Source: Desulfobacteraceae bacterium UBA2230
Lineage (GTDB): Bacteria > Desulfobacterota > Desulfobacteria > Desulfobacterales > Desulfosarcinaceae
Direction of reading: 5' to 3'
DNA length: 21,195 nt
Assembly (NCBI GenBank): GCA_002348005.1
Contig: DDYQ01000207.1
Span: forward strand, 1 to 21,195
A program made the position numbers and the translations under genes. The notes under the pieces are model-generated. The model saw only the letters and a list, made by a program, of their open reading frames with translations, had not been told where the DNA came from and made no database searches. Shown in pieces: positions 1 through 6,938 of this stretch. Numbering within the stretch: the stretch's first letter is position 1; each line of letters starts with the position of its first letter.

Positions 1-329
1 CGGATTACCCTCGCCATGATATTGATGAATCGTACAAAGCATTCCGTCCGACAGATGAAGCTGAAAGATGAAAAGGTGAAGGGAAAGATGGCGTCGATTT
101 CCGTAATCGTATCCACTGAAGGGTTATGCCAAAACACGGGGCAGTGTCCAGAATTTTTCGCGCCGGCAGGAGGAAGCAATCCCTTTTGATCGACAGGGTG
201 TGGAATTGAATGTTGAAATGGGGTGGGAATTCGAGATATCAGATTGATCTTCTGCCGATGCCGGCAGGGCGCAAGCGGCGCTCTCCGCATCACGGCAGGC
301 ATACCGGCGCAGGAGGCATGCGGATCGCA
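1..329. other. leader region without a clear gene
   Basis: This stretch is less GC-rich than the rest of the window and carries no recognisable gene. A forward frame is open from the left edge to a TGA at 69-71 and reads as a polar tail (DYPRHDIDESY then KAFRPTDEAER), so it may be the last 22 codons of a gene lying to the left. It is too short to judge. A second frame is open from base 1 to a TGA at 187-189 but looks like noise. The last part holds the AGGAGG at 311-316 that serves the next gene. Confidence 0.3.
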
Positions 330-1343
330 ATGGCCAGGGGAGACCAGCTCAGCCGGCAATGGCGCATCATTCAAGCCCTGATGTCGGCCGGCCGGGGCCA
401 GACCGCAGCCGAGCTGGCCGCGGAGCTGGAATGCCACTCCCGCACGGTGTACCGCGATCTGGAAGCCTTGCAGATGGCTGGATTCCCCCTCTTCACCCAG
501 GTCCGCGACGGCAAGGCTTACTGGACCATGACCGATACTGCCCGGCGGCAGATGCCCATCCCGCTGGACCTGACCGAACTGATGGCGCTCTACTTCAGCC
601 GCAACATGCTCAAGGCGCTGCGCGGCACCGCCATCCACGACTCGCTCGCCAGCCTGTTCGAAAAGGTGAAGGCCACCCTGCCGCCGGCCTATATCGAGTA
701 TCTGGCCAAGGTCGAGCACAGCCTGGAAGTCGGCGTCAAAACCTACAGGCCCTACCGGCAGTTCCAGCAGACGCTGGAGCAGGTCGGCCGGGCCGCCCGC
801 GAGCGGCGTCGCATCGAGATCGACTACTACACCATGAACCGGCGCGAGCTGACCCACCGGCGCGTGGCGCCTTACAAGCTATGGTTTTACGACGAAACCT
901 TCTACCTGATCGGCTACTGCGAACTGCGCCGCGCCGTGCGGGTCTTCGCCGTGGATCGCATCGCCGCAATCGCCGTCCTGGAAGAAGGGTTCGCCGAACC
1001 CCTTGATTTCGATGCCGAGGCGTTCATGCGGCGCAGCTTCGGCGTCTTTCAGGGAGAGCCGGTAGCGGTGCGCATTCGCTTCAGCCCGGAGGTTGCGGGC
1101 TATATCCGAGAAAAAATCTGGCATCCCACTCAAACGCTTACGCCGCTTGAGGACGGCGGCATCGTGTTCAGCGCCGAAGTCGCCGGAATCGAAGAAATTA
1201 AGCTGTGGCTGCTCAAGTGGGGCGCCGATGCCACCGTTCTTGCCCCGCCGGCGCTGCGGCGGGCCGTGGTCGCGCAGGCGCTCGCCATGCTGGACAATTA
1301 CGCCGGCCCATCCTGTGCTGAAATGGAGAACCATGCATATTGA
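330..1343 (+). CDS. WYL-domain transcriptional regulator
   Basis: A 337-residue DNA-binding regulator of the HTH/WYL type. An N-terminal winged helix-turn-helix lies at about residues 8-65 (the segment SRTVYRDLEAL, 37-47, is typical of the recognition helix). A WYL ligand-sensing domain lies at about 155-215, with its signature around PYKLWFYDETFYLIGY (181-196), and is followed by the C-terminal WCX-like extension. I chose the ATG at 330: AGGAGG at 311-316 is 13 nt upstream. The ATG at 318 is only 1 nt from that site, and relatives usually start MARGDQL. The reading frame is open further upstream, to 210. The 3' end overlaps the next gene by 11 nt, so it is probably co-transcribed with the aminotransferase and nitrilase and may regulate them. 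WYL proteins often sense nucleotides or other small ligands; the effector here is unknown. Confidence 0.9.
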   Translation: MARGDQLSRQWRIIQALMSAGRGQTAAELAAELECHSRTVYRDLEALQMAGFPLFTQVRDGKAYWTMTDTARRQMPIPLDLTELMALYFSRNMLKALRGTAIHDSLASLFEKVKATLPPAYIEYLAKVEHSLEVGVKTYRPYRQFQQTLEQVGRAARERRRIEIDYYTMNRRELTHRRVAPYKLWFYDETFYLIGYCELRRAVRVFAVDRIAAIAVLEEGFAEPLDFDAEAFMRRSFGVFQGEPVAVRIRFSPEVAGYIREKIWHPTQTLTPLEDGGIVFSAEVAGIEEIKLWLLKWGADATVLAPPALRRAVVAQALAMLDNYAGPSCAEMENHAY

Positions 1344-2475
1344 TTCCAAACTGCCCGATGTGGGTACGACCATCTTTACACTCATGTCCAAAATGGCCGC
1401 CGAGTGCGGCGCCATCAATCTCTCTCAGGGTTTTCCGGACTTCGACACCCACCCGGAGTTGATCGAACGCGTCAACGTCTACATGCGCAGGGGATTCAAT
1501 CAGTATGCGCCCATGCAGGGGGTGCCGGAGCTGCGCCGCCGTATTGCGGACAAGACGCTGCGGATTTACGGCGCCCGGGTGGACCCGGAAACCGAAATCA
1601 CCGTCACCTCCGGCGCCACCGAGGCCCTCTTCAGCGCCATCACGGCGGTTGTGCGTCCCGGCGACGAAGTGATCGTTCTGGAACCGGCTTATGACGCCTA
1701 TGTGCCGGCCGTACGTCTCAATCAGGGCATTGCGGTGCACCTGCCGCTGCGCTTTCCCGACTACCGCATCGACTGGCAGCAGCTGGCGGCGAAGGTTACC
1801 GCGCGCACCCGCCTGATCATCCTGAATTCGCCGCACAATCCCACCGGCACGGTGCTGGACGGCGACGACATCCAGGCCTTGCGCGACCTGAGCGCCCGGC
1901 ACCCTTTTCTGATTCTCAGCGACGAGGTTTACGAGCACATTATCTTCGACGGCCGGCGGCATGAGAGCATGCTGCGCTACCCCGATCTGGCGGAGCGCAG
2001 TTTCGTGGTCAGCTCGTTCGGCAAAACCTATCATACCACCGGCTGGAAAGTGGGCTACTGCATCGCGCCGCGGCCGTTGAGCGTCGAGTTTCAGAAGGTC
2101 CGGCAATTTGTCACCTTTTCCACCAACACCCCCATCCAGATGGCCTACGCCGATTTCATGCTGCAGGAAGAGTTGTTCGCCACCCTGCCCGATTTCTACC
2201 AGCGCAAACGCGATTTGTTCGTGCAGCACCTGTCGGCGGGCCGCCTGCGGCCCCTTCCCTGCTCCGGCACCTATTTCGTCATGGTGGACTACTCGCCGGT
2301 CAGCGGGCTGAGCGACATGCGCATGGCGCAGGAATTGACGCGCCGGTACGGCGTGGCGGCCATTCCGCCCTCCTGCTTCTATCGGGACGGCCAGGATCAC
2401 CACGTTCTGCGCTTCTGTTTTGCGAAAAAAGACGAAACCCTCATCCAAGCCGCGGAGATTTTATGTCGGATTTAA
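1333..2475 (+). CDS. class I/II aminotransferase (methionine/glutamine type)
   Basis: A 380-residue fold-type I PLP aminotransferase, close in style to E. coli YbdL (methionine aminotransferase) and glutamine transaminase K. Visible features: the substrate-side motif LSQGFPDFD (30-38), the NPTG cofactor motif with Asn169, the PLP-ring Asp197 in SDEVYE, and the Schiff-base Lys231 in SSFGKTYHTTGWK. Full length for the family. The start ATG at 1333 sits inside the end of the WYL gene, with GGAG at 1325-1328; the open frame upstream of it (from 1093) is a shadow of the WYL gene. The end overlaps the nitrilase gene by 13 nt. Pairing with an omega-amidase suggests it transaminates 4-methylthio-2-oxobutyrate or aromatic 2-oxoacids using glutamine, giving 2-oxoglutaramate. 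The exact substrate cannot be read from sequence. Confidence 0.92.
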   Translation: MHIDSKLPDVGTTIFTLMSKMAAECGAINLSQGFPDFDTHPELIERVNVYMRRGFNQYAPMQGVPELRRRIADKTLRIYGARVDPETEITVTSGATEALFSAITAVVRPGDEVIVLEPAYDAYVPAVRLNQGIAVHLPLRFPDYRIDWQQLAAKVTARTRLIILNSPHNPTGTVLDGDDIQALRDLSARHPFLILSDEVYEHIIFDGRRHESMLRYPDLAERSFVVSSFGKTYHTTGWKVGYCIAPRPLSVEFQKVRQFVTFSTNTPIQMAYADFMLQEELFATLPDFYQRKRDLFVQHLSAGRLRPLPCSGTYFVMVDYSPVSGLSDMRMAQELTRRYGVAAIPPSCFYRDGQDHHVLRFCFAKKDETLIQAAEILCRI

Positions 2476-3242
2476 CGGTCACCATCGTTCAAACCGAACT
2501 GGCCTGGCAGGCTGTCGAAGACAGCCTGAGCCTGCTGGATTCCAGACTGGACCCCATTGACGCCCCAACCGACCTGGTGATCCTGCCGGAAATGTTTTCC
2601 ACCGGATTCAGCATGGAAGCCCCCCGACTGGCCGAAAGCATGGAAGGCCGCGCCGTGCAGTGGATGCGCGCCAAATCCGCCGATATGGGCGCCGATATCA
2701 CCGGGAGCCTGATCATCACCGAGCAGGGGCGCTTCTATAACCGTCTGGTGTGGGTCAAGCCGGACGGCACGGTGCAGACCTACGACAAGCGGCACCTATT
2801 CGCCTACGCCGGTGAAGACCGCGTCTATACCGCCGGCCAAAGCCGCTTGACCGTCACCCTCAAGGGATGGCGCATCCGACCCTTCATCTGCTACGACCTG
2901 CGCTTTCCCACCTGGTGCCGCAATATCGATCTGGCGTATGATGCCGCCATATTCGTGGCCAATTGGCCGGCGCCGCGCGCCGAACACTGGAAGGCCCTGC
3001 TGCGCGCCCGGGCCATCGAAAACCAGTCCTATGTCATCGGCGTCAATCGGGTTGGCCGGGACGGCAACGGCCTGGAATACAGCGGCGATTCGGTGGCGGT
3101 CGGACCCCAGGGCGCCGTTCTGTTCGAACAGGCCTGGCAGGAATGCAGCACCACGCTGACGCTGCAGCGCAGCGTGCTCGAGGCGTATCGGGCGGCCTTC
3201 CCCTTCTGGAAGGATGCCGACGGGGACCGATCGGCGAGCTGA
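2463..3242 (+). CDS. nitrilase-family omega-amidase (YafV/Nit2-like)
   Basis: A 259-residue cytoplasmic carbon-nitrogen hydrolase. The nitrilase triad is visible as Glu43 (in LPEMFSTGF), Lys109 (in YDKRHLFAYAGED) and Cys143 (in FICYDLRFP). The FSTGF and HLFAYAGED segments are typical of the YafV/Nit2 omega-amidases, which hydrolyse 2-oxoglutaramate or 2-oxosuccinamate to the 2-oxodicarboxylate and ammonia. Length matches that family. Its start lies 13 nt inside the aminotransferase gene, so translation is probably coupled. Known biology: a glutamine-using transaminase makes 2-oxoglutaramate, which this enzyme removes, pulling the transamination forward. The two genes therefore form a plausible methionine-salvage or 2-oxoacid repair pair. 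I infer the substrate from context and do not see it directly. Confidence 0.92.
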   Translation: MSDLTVTIVQTELAWQAVEDSLSLLDSRLDPIDAPTDLVILPEMFSTGFSMEAPRLAESMEGRAVQWMRAKSADMGADITGSLIITEQGRFYNRLVWVKPDGTVQTYDKRHLFAYAGEDRVYTAGQSRLTVTLKGWRIRPFICYDLRFPTWCRNIDLAYDAAIFVANWPAPRAEHWKALLRARAIENQSYVIGVNRVGRDGNGLEYSGDSVAVGPQGAVLFEQAWQECSTTLTLQRSVLEAYRAAFPFWKDADGDRSAS

Positions 3243-3258
3243 TTTCGTCGGGTTTGTG

Positions 3259-3286
3259 TTGCATTTACCGCGTTCAGGAGTATTTT
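3259..3286 (+). promoter_or_regulatory. weak promoter candidate before the radical SAM gene
   Basis: TTGCAT at 3259-3264, a 16-nt spacer and TATTTT at 3281-3286 lie in the 159-nt gap before the radical SAM gene. The match to sigma-70 boxes is partial (3/6 and 4/6). It is the best candidate I see in the gap. Confidence 0.22.
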
Positions 3287-3401
3287 ACTGTATTCAAGCG
3301 GTCAGGATCGGTTCCACCGTTCCCCCAAACGATTTCCCGCTTTGCTTCCACGCCCGGAACCCGCGGCAGACCATCGCTGCTTTCCTGAAGGAGCATAGTC
3401 C

Positions 3402-4880
3402 GTGAATATCCTCCTGCTGTATCCTAAATTCCCCGAAACGTTCTGGTCATTCGCCTACGCACTTAAATTCATCCGCAAAAAATCCGCTTTCCCGCCCCTG
3501 GGATTGCTCACCATAGCCCCCCTGCTGCCGAGTCAATGGGCGCGGCGGCTGGTCGATCTGAATGTCGAACCGCTCACGGACAGCGATCTGCAGTGGGCCG
3601 ACCTGGCATTGATCGGCGGCATGGCCGTGCAGCGCGCCTCCGCCCTGGAATTGATCGAACGCTGCAAGGCCGCCCATGTCAAGGTAGTCGCCGGCGGCCC
3701 GCTTTTCACCAGCGAACCGGAACAGTTTGCAATGGTGGACCACCTGGTGCTGGACGAGGCCGAATTGACCCTGCCGCGCTTCCTGGCCGACGTGCAGAAC
3801 GGGTGCCCGCAGCCGGTTTATCGCGCAGCGGGGTTTTGCGATATCCATGAAACCCCGGCGCCCGAATGGTCGTTGATCGATTTAAGAAAATATGCCTCGA
3901 TGAGCATCCAATTCTCGCGGGGTTGTCCCTTCAACTGCGACTTCTGCAATGTCACCGTGCTCTTCGGCCGTCAGCCGCGCCTGAAGACGCCACGGCAAAT
4001 CACCGAGGAATTGGATCTGATCTATTCGGCCGGCTGGCGCGGCAACATCTTTTTCGTTGACGACAATTTCATCGGCAACAAAAAATACCTCAAGGAGCAG
4101 TTGCTGCCCGTGCTGATCGACTGGCGCCAGGGCAAGAAAGGCTGCGTCTTTTTTACCGAGGCCTCGATCAATCTGGCCGATGATTCCGAACTGATGGAAC
4201 TCATGGTGCGCGCCGGATTCGATTCGGTTTTCATCGGCATTGAATCGCCCGATGAGGCCAGCCTCAGCGAATGCAGCAAGAACCAGAACAAGAACCGCGA
4301 CCTGCTCCAGAGCGTGCGCACCATTCATCGCCGCGGTTTGCAGGTGATGGGCGGCTTCATCGTCGGCTTCGACAGCGACGGTCCATCCATATTCCAGCGC
4401 CAGATCGACTTCATCCAGCGCAGCGGGATCGTGACGGCCATGGTCGGGATGCTGCAGGCGCCTCCCGGGACCCGTCTGTTCGATCGGCTGATGCGCGAAA
4501 ACCGGGTGACCGGCACGTTGTCCGGAGACAACGTGGACGGCAGCACGAACATCCTGCCGGCCATGGGCCTTGAAAAACTCGAGCAGGGATATCGTTCGAT
4601 CATGCGCCACATCTACGCACCCCGGCACTACTACCGGCGCGTGAGGACCTTCCTTAAAGTGTATCAGCCCCCCGAGGTCCGCATTCCGATGGATCTGCAG
4701 CGCGTTCTGGCCCTGGTGCGCTCCAGCCTGTGGCTCGGCATCTGGGGCCGCGAACGGTTCCAGTACTGGCGCCTGCTCACCTGGACGCTGTTTCGCAAAC
4801 CGCGCCTGATGCCCCTGGCGGTCACGCTGACCATCTACGGGTACCATTTCCGCAAGATCTGCCATCTCTATATCTACTGA
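3402..4880 (+). CDS. B12-binding-domain radical SAM protein (DUF4070-like C-terminus)
   Basis: A 492-residue protein of the cobalamin-binding radical SAM class. The N-terminal about 140 residues form a B12-binding Rossmann-like domain (MNILLLYPKFPETFWSFAY; VVAGGPLFTSEPEQF near 95-110). The radical SAM core follows, with its 4Fe-4S cysteines at 175, 179 and 182 (RGCPFNCDFCNV). The region FVDDNFIGN and the late segment beginning PRHYYRRVRTFL are typical of the subgroup that carries a C-terminal DUF4070 domain. The start is GTG at 3402, supported by AAGGAG at 3388-3393 with 8-nt spacing. Members may methylate or rearrange lipids, hopanoids, phosphonates or tetrapyrroles; nothing nearby identifies the substrate. 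It stands 32 nt before the RNA methyltransferase gene and may share its transcript. Confidence 0.92.
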   Translation: MNILLLYPKFPETFWSFAYALKFIRKKSAFPPLGLLTIAPLLPSQWARRLVDLNVEPLTDSDLQWADLALIGGMAVQRASALELIERCKAAHVKVVAGGPLFTSEPEQFAMVDHLVLDEAELTLPRFLADVQNGCPQPVYRAAGFCDIHETPAPEWSLIDLRKYASMSIQFSRGCPFNCDFCNVTVLFGRQPRLKTPRQITEELDLIYSAGWRGNIFFVDDNFIGNKKYLKEQLLPVLIDWRQGKKGCVFFTEASINLADDSELMELMVRAGFDSVFIGIESPDEASLSECSKNQNKNRDLLQSVRTIHRRGLQVMGGFIVGFDSDGPSIFQRQIDFIQRSGIVTAMVGMLQAPPGTRLFDRLMRENRVTGTLSGDNVDGSTNILPAMGLEKLEQGYRSIMRHIYAPRHYYRRVRTFLKVYQPPEVRIPMDLQRVLALVRSSLWLGIWGRERFQYWRLLTWTLFRKPRLMPLAVTLTIYGYHFRKICHLYIY

Positions 4881-4912
4881 CCGGCCCGGAAACAAAAAGG
4901 ACCGAATTGAAA

Positions 4913-6106
4913 ATGCAGGCTTATCTCTACCAGCAGGCGGGACGCTTCATCGCCCAGGTGGCCGGCGGGTTCGAACCGCTGGCGACCGATGAATTGACCG
5001 CCCTGGGCATGCAGGAGGTCACCCCGGGCCTGCGGGCGATCCACTTCAATACCGACCTCTCCGGACTTTTCCGCGCGACCTACTGCGCGCGACTGGTCAG
5101 TCGCATCCTCGCGCCCCTGGTTTCGTTTACCTGCAACGACCGCACCGATCTTTACCGTCAGGGCCGATCCATCGAATGGTCGCGCTTCTTCTCGGCGCAG
5201 CAGACCTTTGCGGTGATGGCCAACGTTTCGGGCAACCCCAACATGCGCCAGTCCAATTTCGCCGCGCTGTGCCTCAAGGACGCCGTCGTGGACCATTTTC
5301 GCGACGCCACGGGTGACCGGCCCAACGTTCAGACCCTCGAACCGGACATCCTGCTGAACGTGCACATCCTCGACCGGCGCGGTACGATCAGCCTCGACGC
5401 ATCGGGCGGGTCGCTGCACCGCCGCGGTTACCGCCGGCACACCGTGTCCGCCCCCATGCAGGAAACCCTGGGCGCAGCCATGGTGGCGCTCTCTCAATGG
5501 AAGGGCGATAGACCCCTTTACGATCCCATGTGCGGTTCGGGCACCCTGCTGTGCGAGGCGCTGATGGCCTATTGCCGGATCCCCGCCGGATACCTGCGGA
5601 GCCGGTATGGATTTCGTCATCTGCCCGATTTCGACAGCAGACTCTGGAAGGCCGTCAAAAAGACGGCCGACGGGGCTATGCGCCCCTTGCCGGAGGGCTT
5701 GATCGGCGGCAGCGACATTTCCGCCGAGGCGGTTAAGGCCGCGCGCGCCAATTGCCGCATGCTGCCCTTCGGCGAGCGGGTGCGCATCGGCCACAAAGAT
5801 TTCAAACATATCGAAACGCTTGCCGACCGCGTGATCCTGTGCAATCCGCCCTACGGCATCCGCCTGGAATCCGAAAGCGATCTTCCCGCGCTCTACAAAT
5901 CATTCGGCGATTTCCTGAAACAGCGTTGCCCCGGCAGCGATGCCTACCTCTATTTTGGCAACCGTGAGATGCTAAAATCGATCGGCCTGCGGCCGGCCTG
6001 GAAGAAGCCCATGAAAAATGCCGAGTTGGACGGTCGGGTGGCGAAATTCAGCATGTGGGCGCAAGCCGCTGCCCCAGGAAGATTTCGATTATTTATGCCG
6101 GATTGA
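4913..6106 (+). CDS. THUMP-domain class I RNA methyltransferase (RlmL N-terminal/YcbY-like)
   Basis: A 397-residue SAM-dependent RNA N2-guanine methyltransferase of the UPF0020 group. The N-terminal ferredoxin-like and THUMP domains cover about 1-160. The catalytic domain has motif I, DPMCGSGT, at 204-211, the acidic SDIS at 267-270 and motif IV, NPPYG, at 311-315. These motifs match RlmL and Trm14-type enzymes that modify guanines in 23S rRNA or tRNA. It is shorter than E. coli RlmL because the RlmK-like C-terminal half is absent, as in many bacteria. I chose the ATG at 4913. A TTG at 4907 is also possible and is better spaced (6 nt) from AAGG at 4897-4900; it would add only two residues. 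The longer frame upstream is a shadow of the radical SAM gene. Probably housekeeping. Confidence 0.9.
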   Translation: MQAYLYQQAGRFIAQVAGGFEPLATDELTALGMQEVTPGLRAIHFNTDLSGLFRATYCARLVSRILAPLVSFTCNDRTDLYRQGRSIEWSRFFSAQQTFAVMANVSGNPNMRQSNFAALCLKDAVVDHFRDATGDRPNVQTLEPDILLNVHILDRRGTISLDASGGSLHRRGYRRHTVSAPMQETLGAAMVALSQWKGDRPLYDPMCGSGTLLCEALMAYCRIPAGYLRSRYGFRHLPDFDSRLWKAVKKTADGAMRPLPEGLIGGSDISAEAVKAARANCRMLPFGERVRIGHKDFKHIETLADRVILCNPPYGIRLESESDLPALYKSFGDFLKQRCPGSDAYLYFGNREMLKSIGLRPAWKKPMKNAELDGRVAKFSMWAQAAAPGRFRLFMPD

Positions 6107-6127
6107 GTCCTGTGCACAGGGGACTCA
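6104..6127 (+). terminator. hairpin after the RNA methyltransferase gene
   Basis: A perfect 7-bp inverted repeat, TGAGTCC (6104-6110) and GGACTCA (6121-6127), starts at the stop codon; its 10-nt loop includes the self-complementary TGTGCACA. No T tract follows, so it is at best a weak or factor-assisted terminator. Confidence 0.3.
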
Positions 6128-6161
6128 TTGAATGTCCCGCCTCCTCCCTGAAACTTTTCGC

Positions 6162-6189
6162 TTGACTTCAAGATCATCTTTATTATCCT
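6162..6189 (+). promoter_or_regulatory. promoter candidate for the PHA-type operon
   Basis: TTGACT at 6162-6167, a 16-nt spacer and TATCCT at 6184-6189 lie in an AT-richer stretch of the 259-nt gap before the PilZ-like gene. The boxes match sigma-70 at 5/6 and 4/6. If used, the transcript would carry a leader of roughly 170 nt. Confidence 0.4.
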
Positions 6190-6304
6190 AAACATCACAA
6201 TCAAGAAATGAACACCGTTCAGGACCGATCTACTTTCTACTTTCTCCTATCATTGTGCCCGAAACCGGCCGGCACGGCACCTCCTCATGGAAGCTTGATC
6301 CGTA

Positions 6305-6327
6305 ATCTCGATGAATTCTGCCGAGAT
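6305..6327 (+). promoter_or_regulatory. leader hairpin before the PilZ-like gene
   Basis: ATCTCG (6305-6310) and CGAGAT (6322-6327) form a perfect 6-bp stem with an 11-nt loop. The 5' arm ATCTC can pair instead with GAGAT at 6356-6360, which overlaps the ribosome binding site GAGGAG (6353-6358). A switch between the two pairings is possible but unproven. Confidence 0.22.
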
Positions 6328-6365
6328 GCTTTGCAGAAGAGAAGCATATCGCGAGGAGATCCATC

Positions 6366-6923
6366 ATGGTTCGTATCCATTCGAGAACCGTTTATCATGC
6401 ACCCATAAAGGTCGCGCAGACCCCTGACGGCGCCTATGCCCCTTCGCGCGTGCACGACATCAGTCCAGGCGGCCTGTGCTGGGAAACCGACGATGCAGCG
6501 CCGGGGCAGCGTCCAACCGACGATGCAGCGCCGGGGCAGCGTCCAACCGGCTGCAGCGGCGGAGCGGAGAGCCCGGTATTCATCCTGACCACCCGCTATC
6601 AGCCGGGGTCCTTCGGTTTGAACGCCTACCGCTCCTATGTGGCCGTGGTCAAATGGTCCAAACCGGCGGAAAAAGGCCCTCGCGGGCGGTTCCGGGCCGG
6701 AGCGCAAATCGTTTCCAGGAGCCATGGGGTGTTCGAGGACCTTCACAAGACGTGCGATCTGTGTGGCGCCTTGCATCCTCGAACACATCTCGCTCAGTCG
6801 GCGGGGGCCTTTCTGGTGTGCAGGGCCTGTGCAAAGCACCTCGAGGGACTCAGCGGCGATGTGCTTGCAAGTATTCAGCGCTTTGCATCGGATCATCACC
6901 TTTCCCGCGGGAATGCGCCCTGA
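6366..6923 (+). CDS. PilZ-like domain protein with C-terminal zinc ribbon
   Basis: A 185-residue cytoplasmic protein heading the PHA-type cluster. Residues 1-118 resemble a PilZ beta-barrel: the second PilZ motif is present as DISPGG (31-36, DxSxxG) and VAVVKWSKP...RAGAQIV (about 92-116) matches the late strands. The first motif, RxxxR, is not seen, so c-di-GMP binding is doubtful. The C-terminal part has CxxC pairs at 130/133 and 152/155, a four-cysteine zinc-ribbon pattern. A 10-residue unit, DDAAPGQRPT, occurs twice in tandem (42-51 and 52-61) from an exact 30-bp duplication. The start ATG has GAGGAG 7 nt upstream. The KASIII gene follows after 15 nt, so it probably belongs to that operon, perhaps as a regulator or scaffold. 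The function is inferred only from the domain look and position. Confidence 0.68.
   Translation: MVRIHSRTVYHAPIKVAQTPDGAYAPSRVHDISPGGLCWETDDAAPGQRPTDDAAPGQRPTGCSGGAESPVFILTTRYQPGSFGLNAYRSYVAVVKWSKPAEKGPRGRFRAGAQIVSRSHGVFEDLHKTCDLCGALHPRTHLAQSAGAFLVCRACAKHLEGLSGDVLASIQRFASDHHLSRGNAP
6487..6546 (+). repeat. exact 30-bp tandem duplication inside the PilZ-like gene
   Basis: Two identical 30-nt copies lie at 6487-6516 and 6517-6546, and the next three bases continue the unit. The length is a multiple of three, so the frame is kept and a 10-residue proline/acid-rich segment is doubled. The perfect identity suggests a recent event or an assembly artefact. Confidence 0.9.
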
Positions 6924-6938
6924 CGATAAGGGGGGAAC

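Noticed and set aside
1213..2448. 411-codon reverse frame opposite the aminotransferase gene
   Set aside because: It is a shadow in GC-rich DNA; the forward frame has complete aminotransferase motifs.
6208..6408. 66-codon forward frame before the PilZ-like gene
   Set aside because: It overlaps the PilZ-like start in another frame, has no ribosome binding site and shows no protein character.
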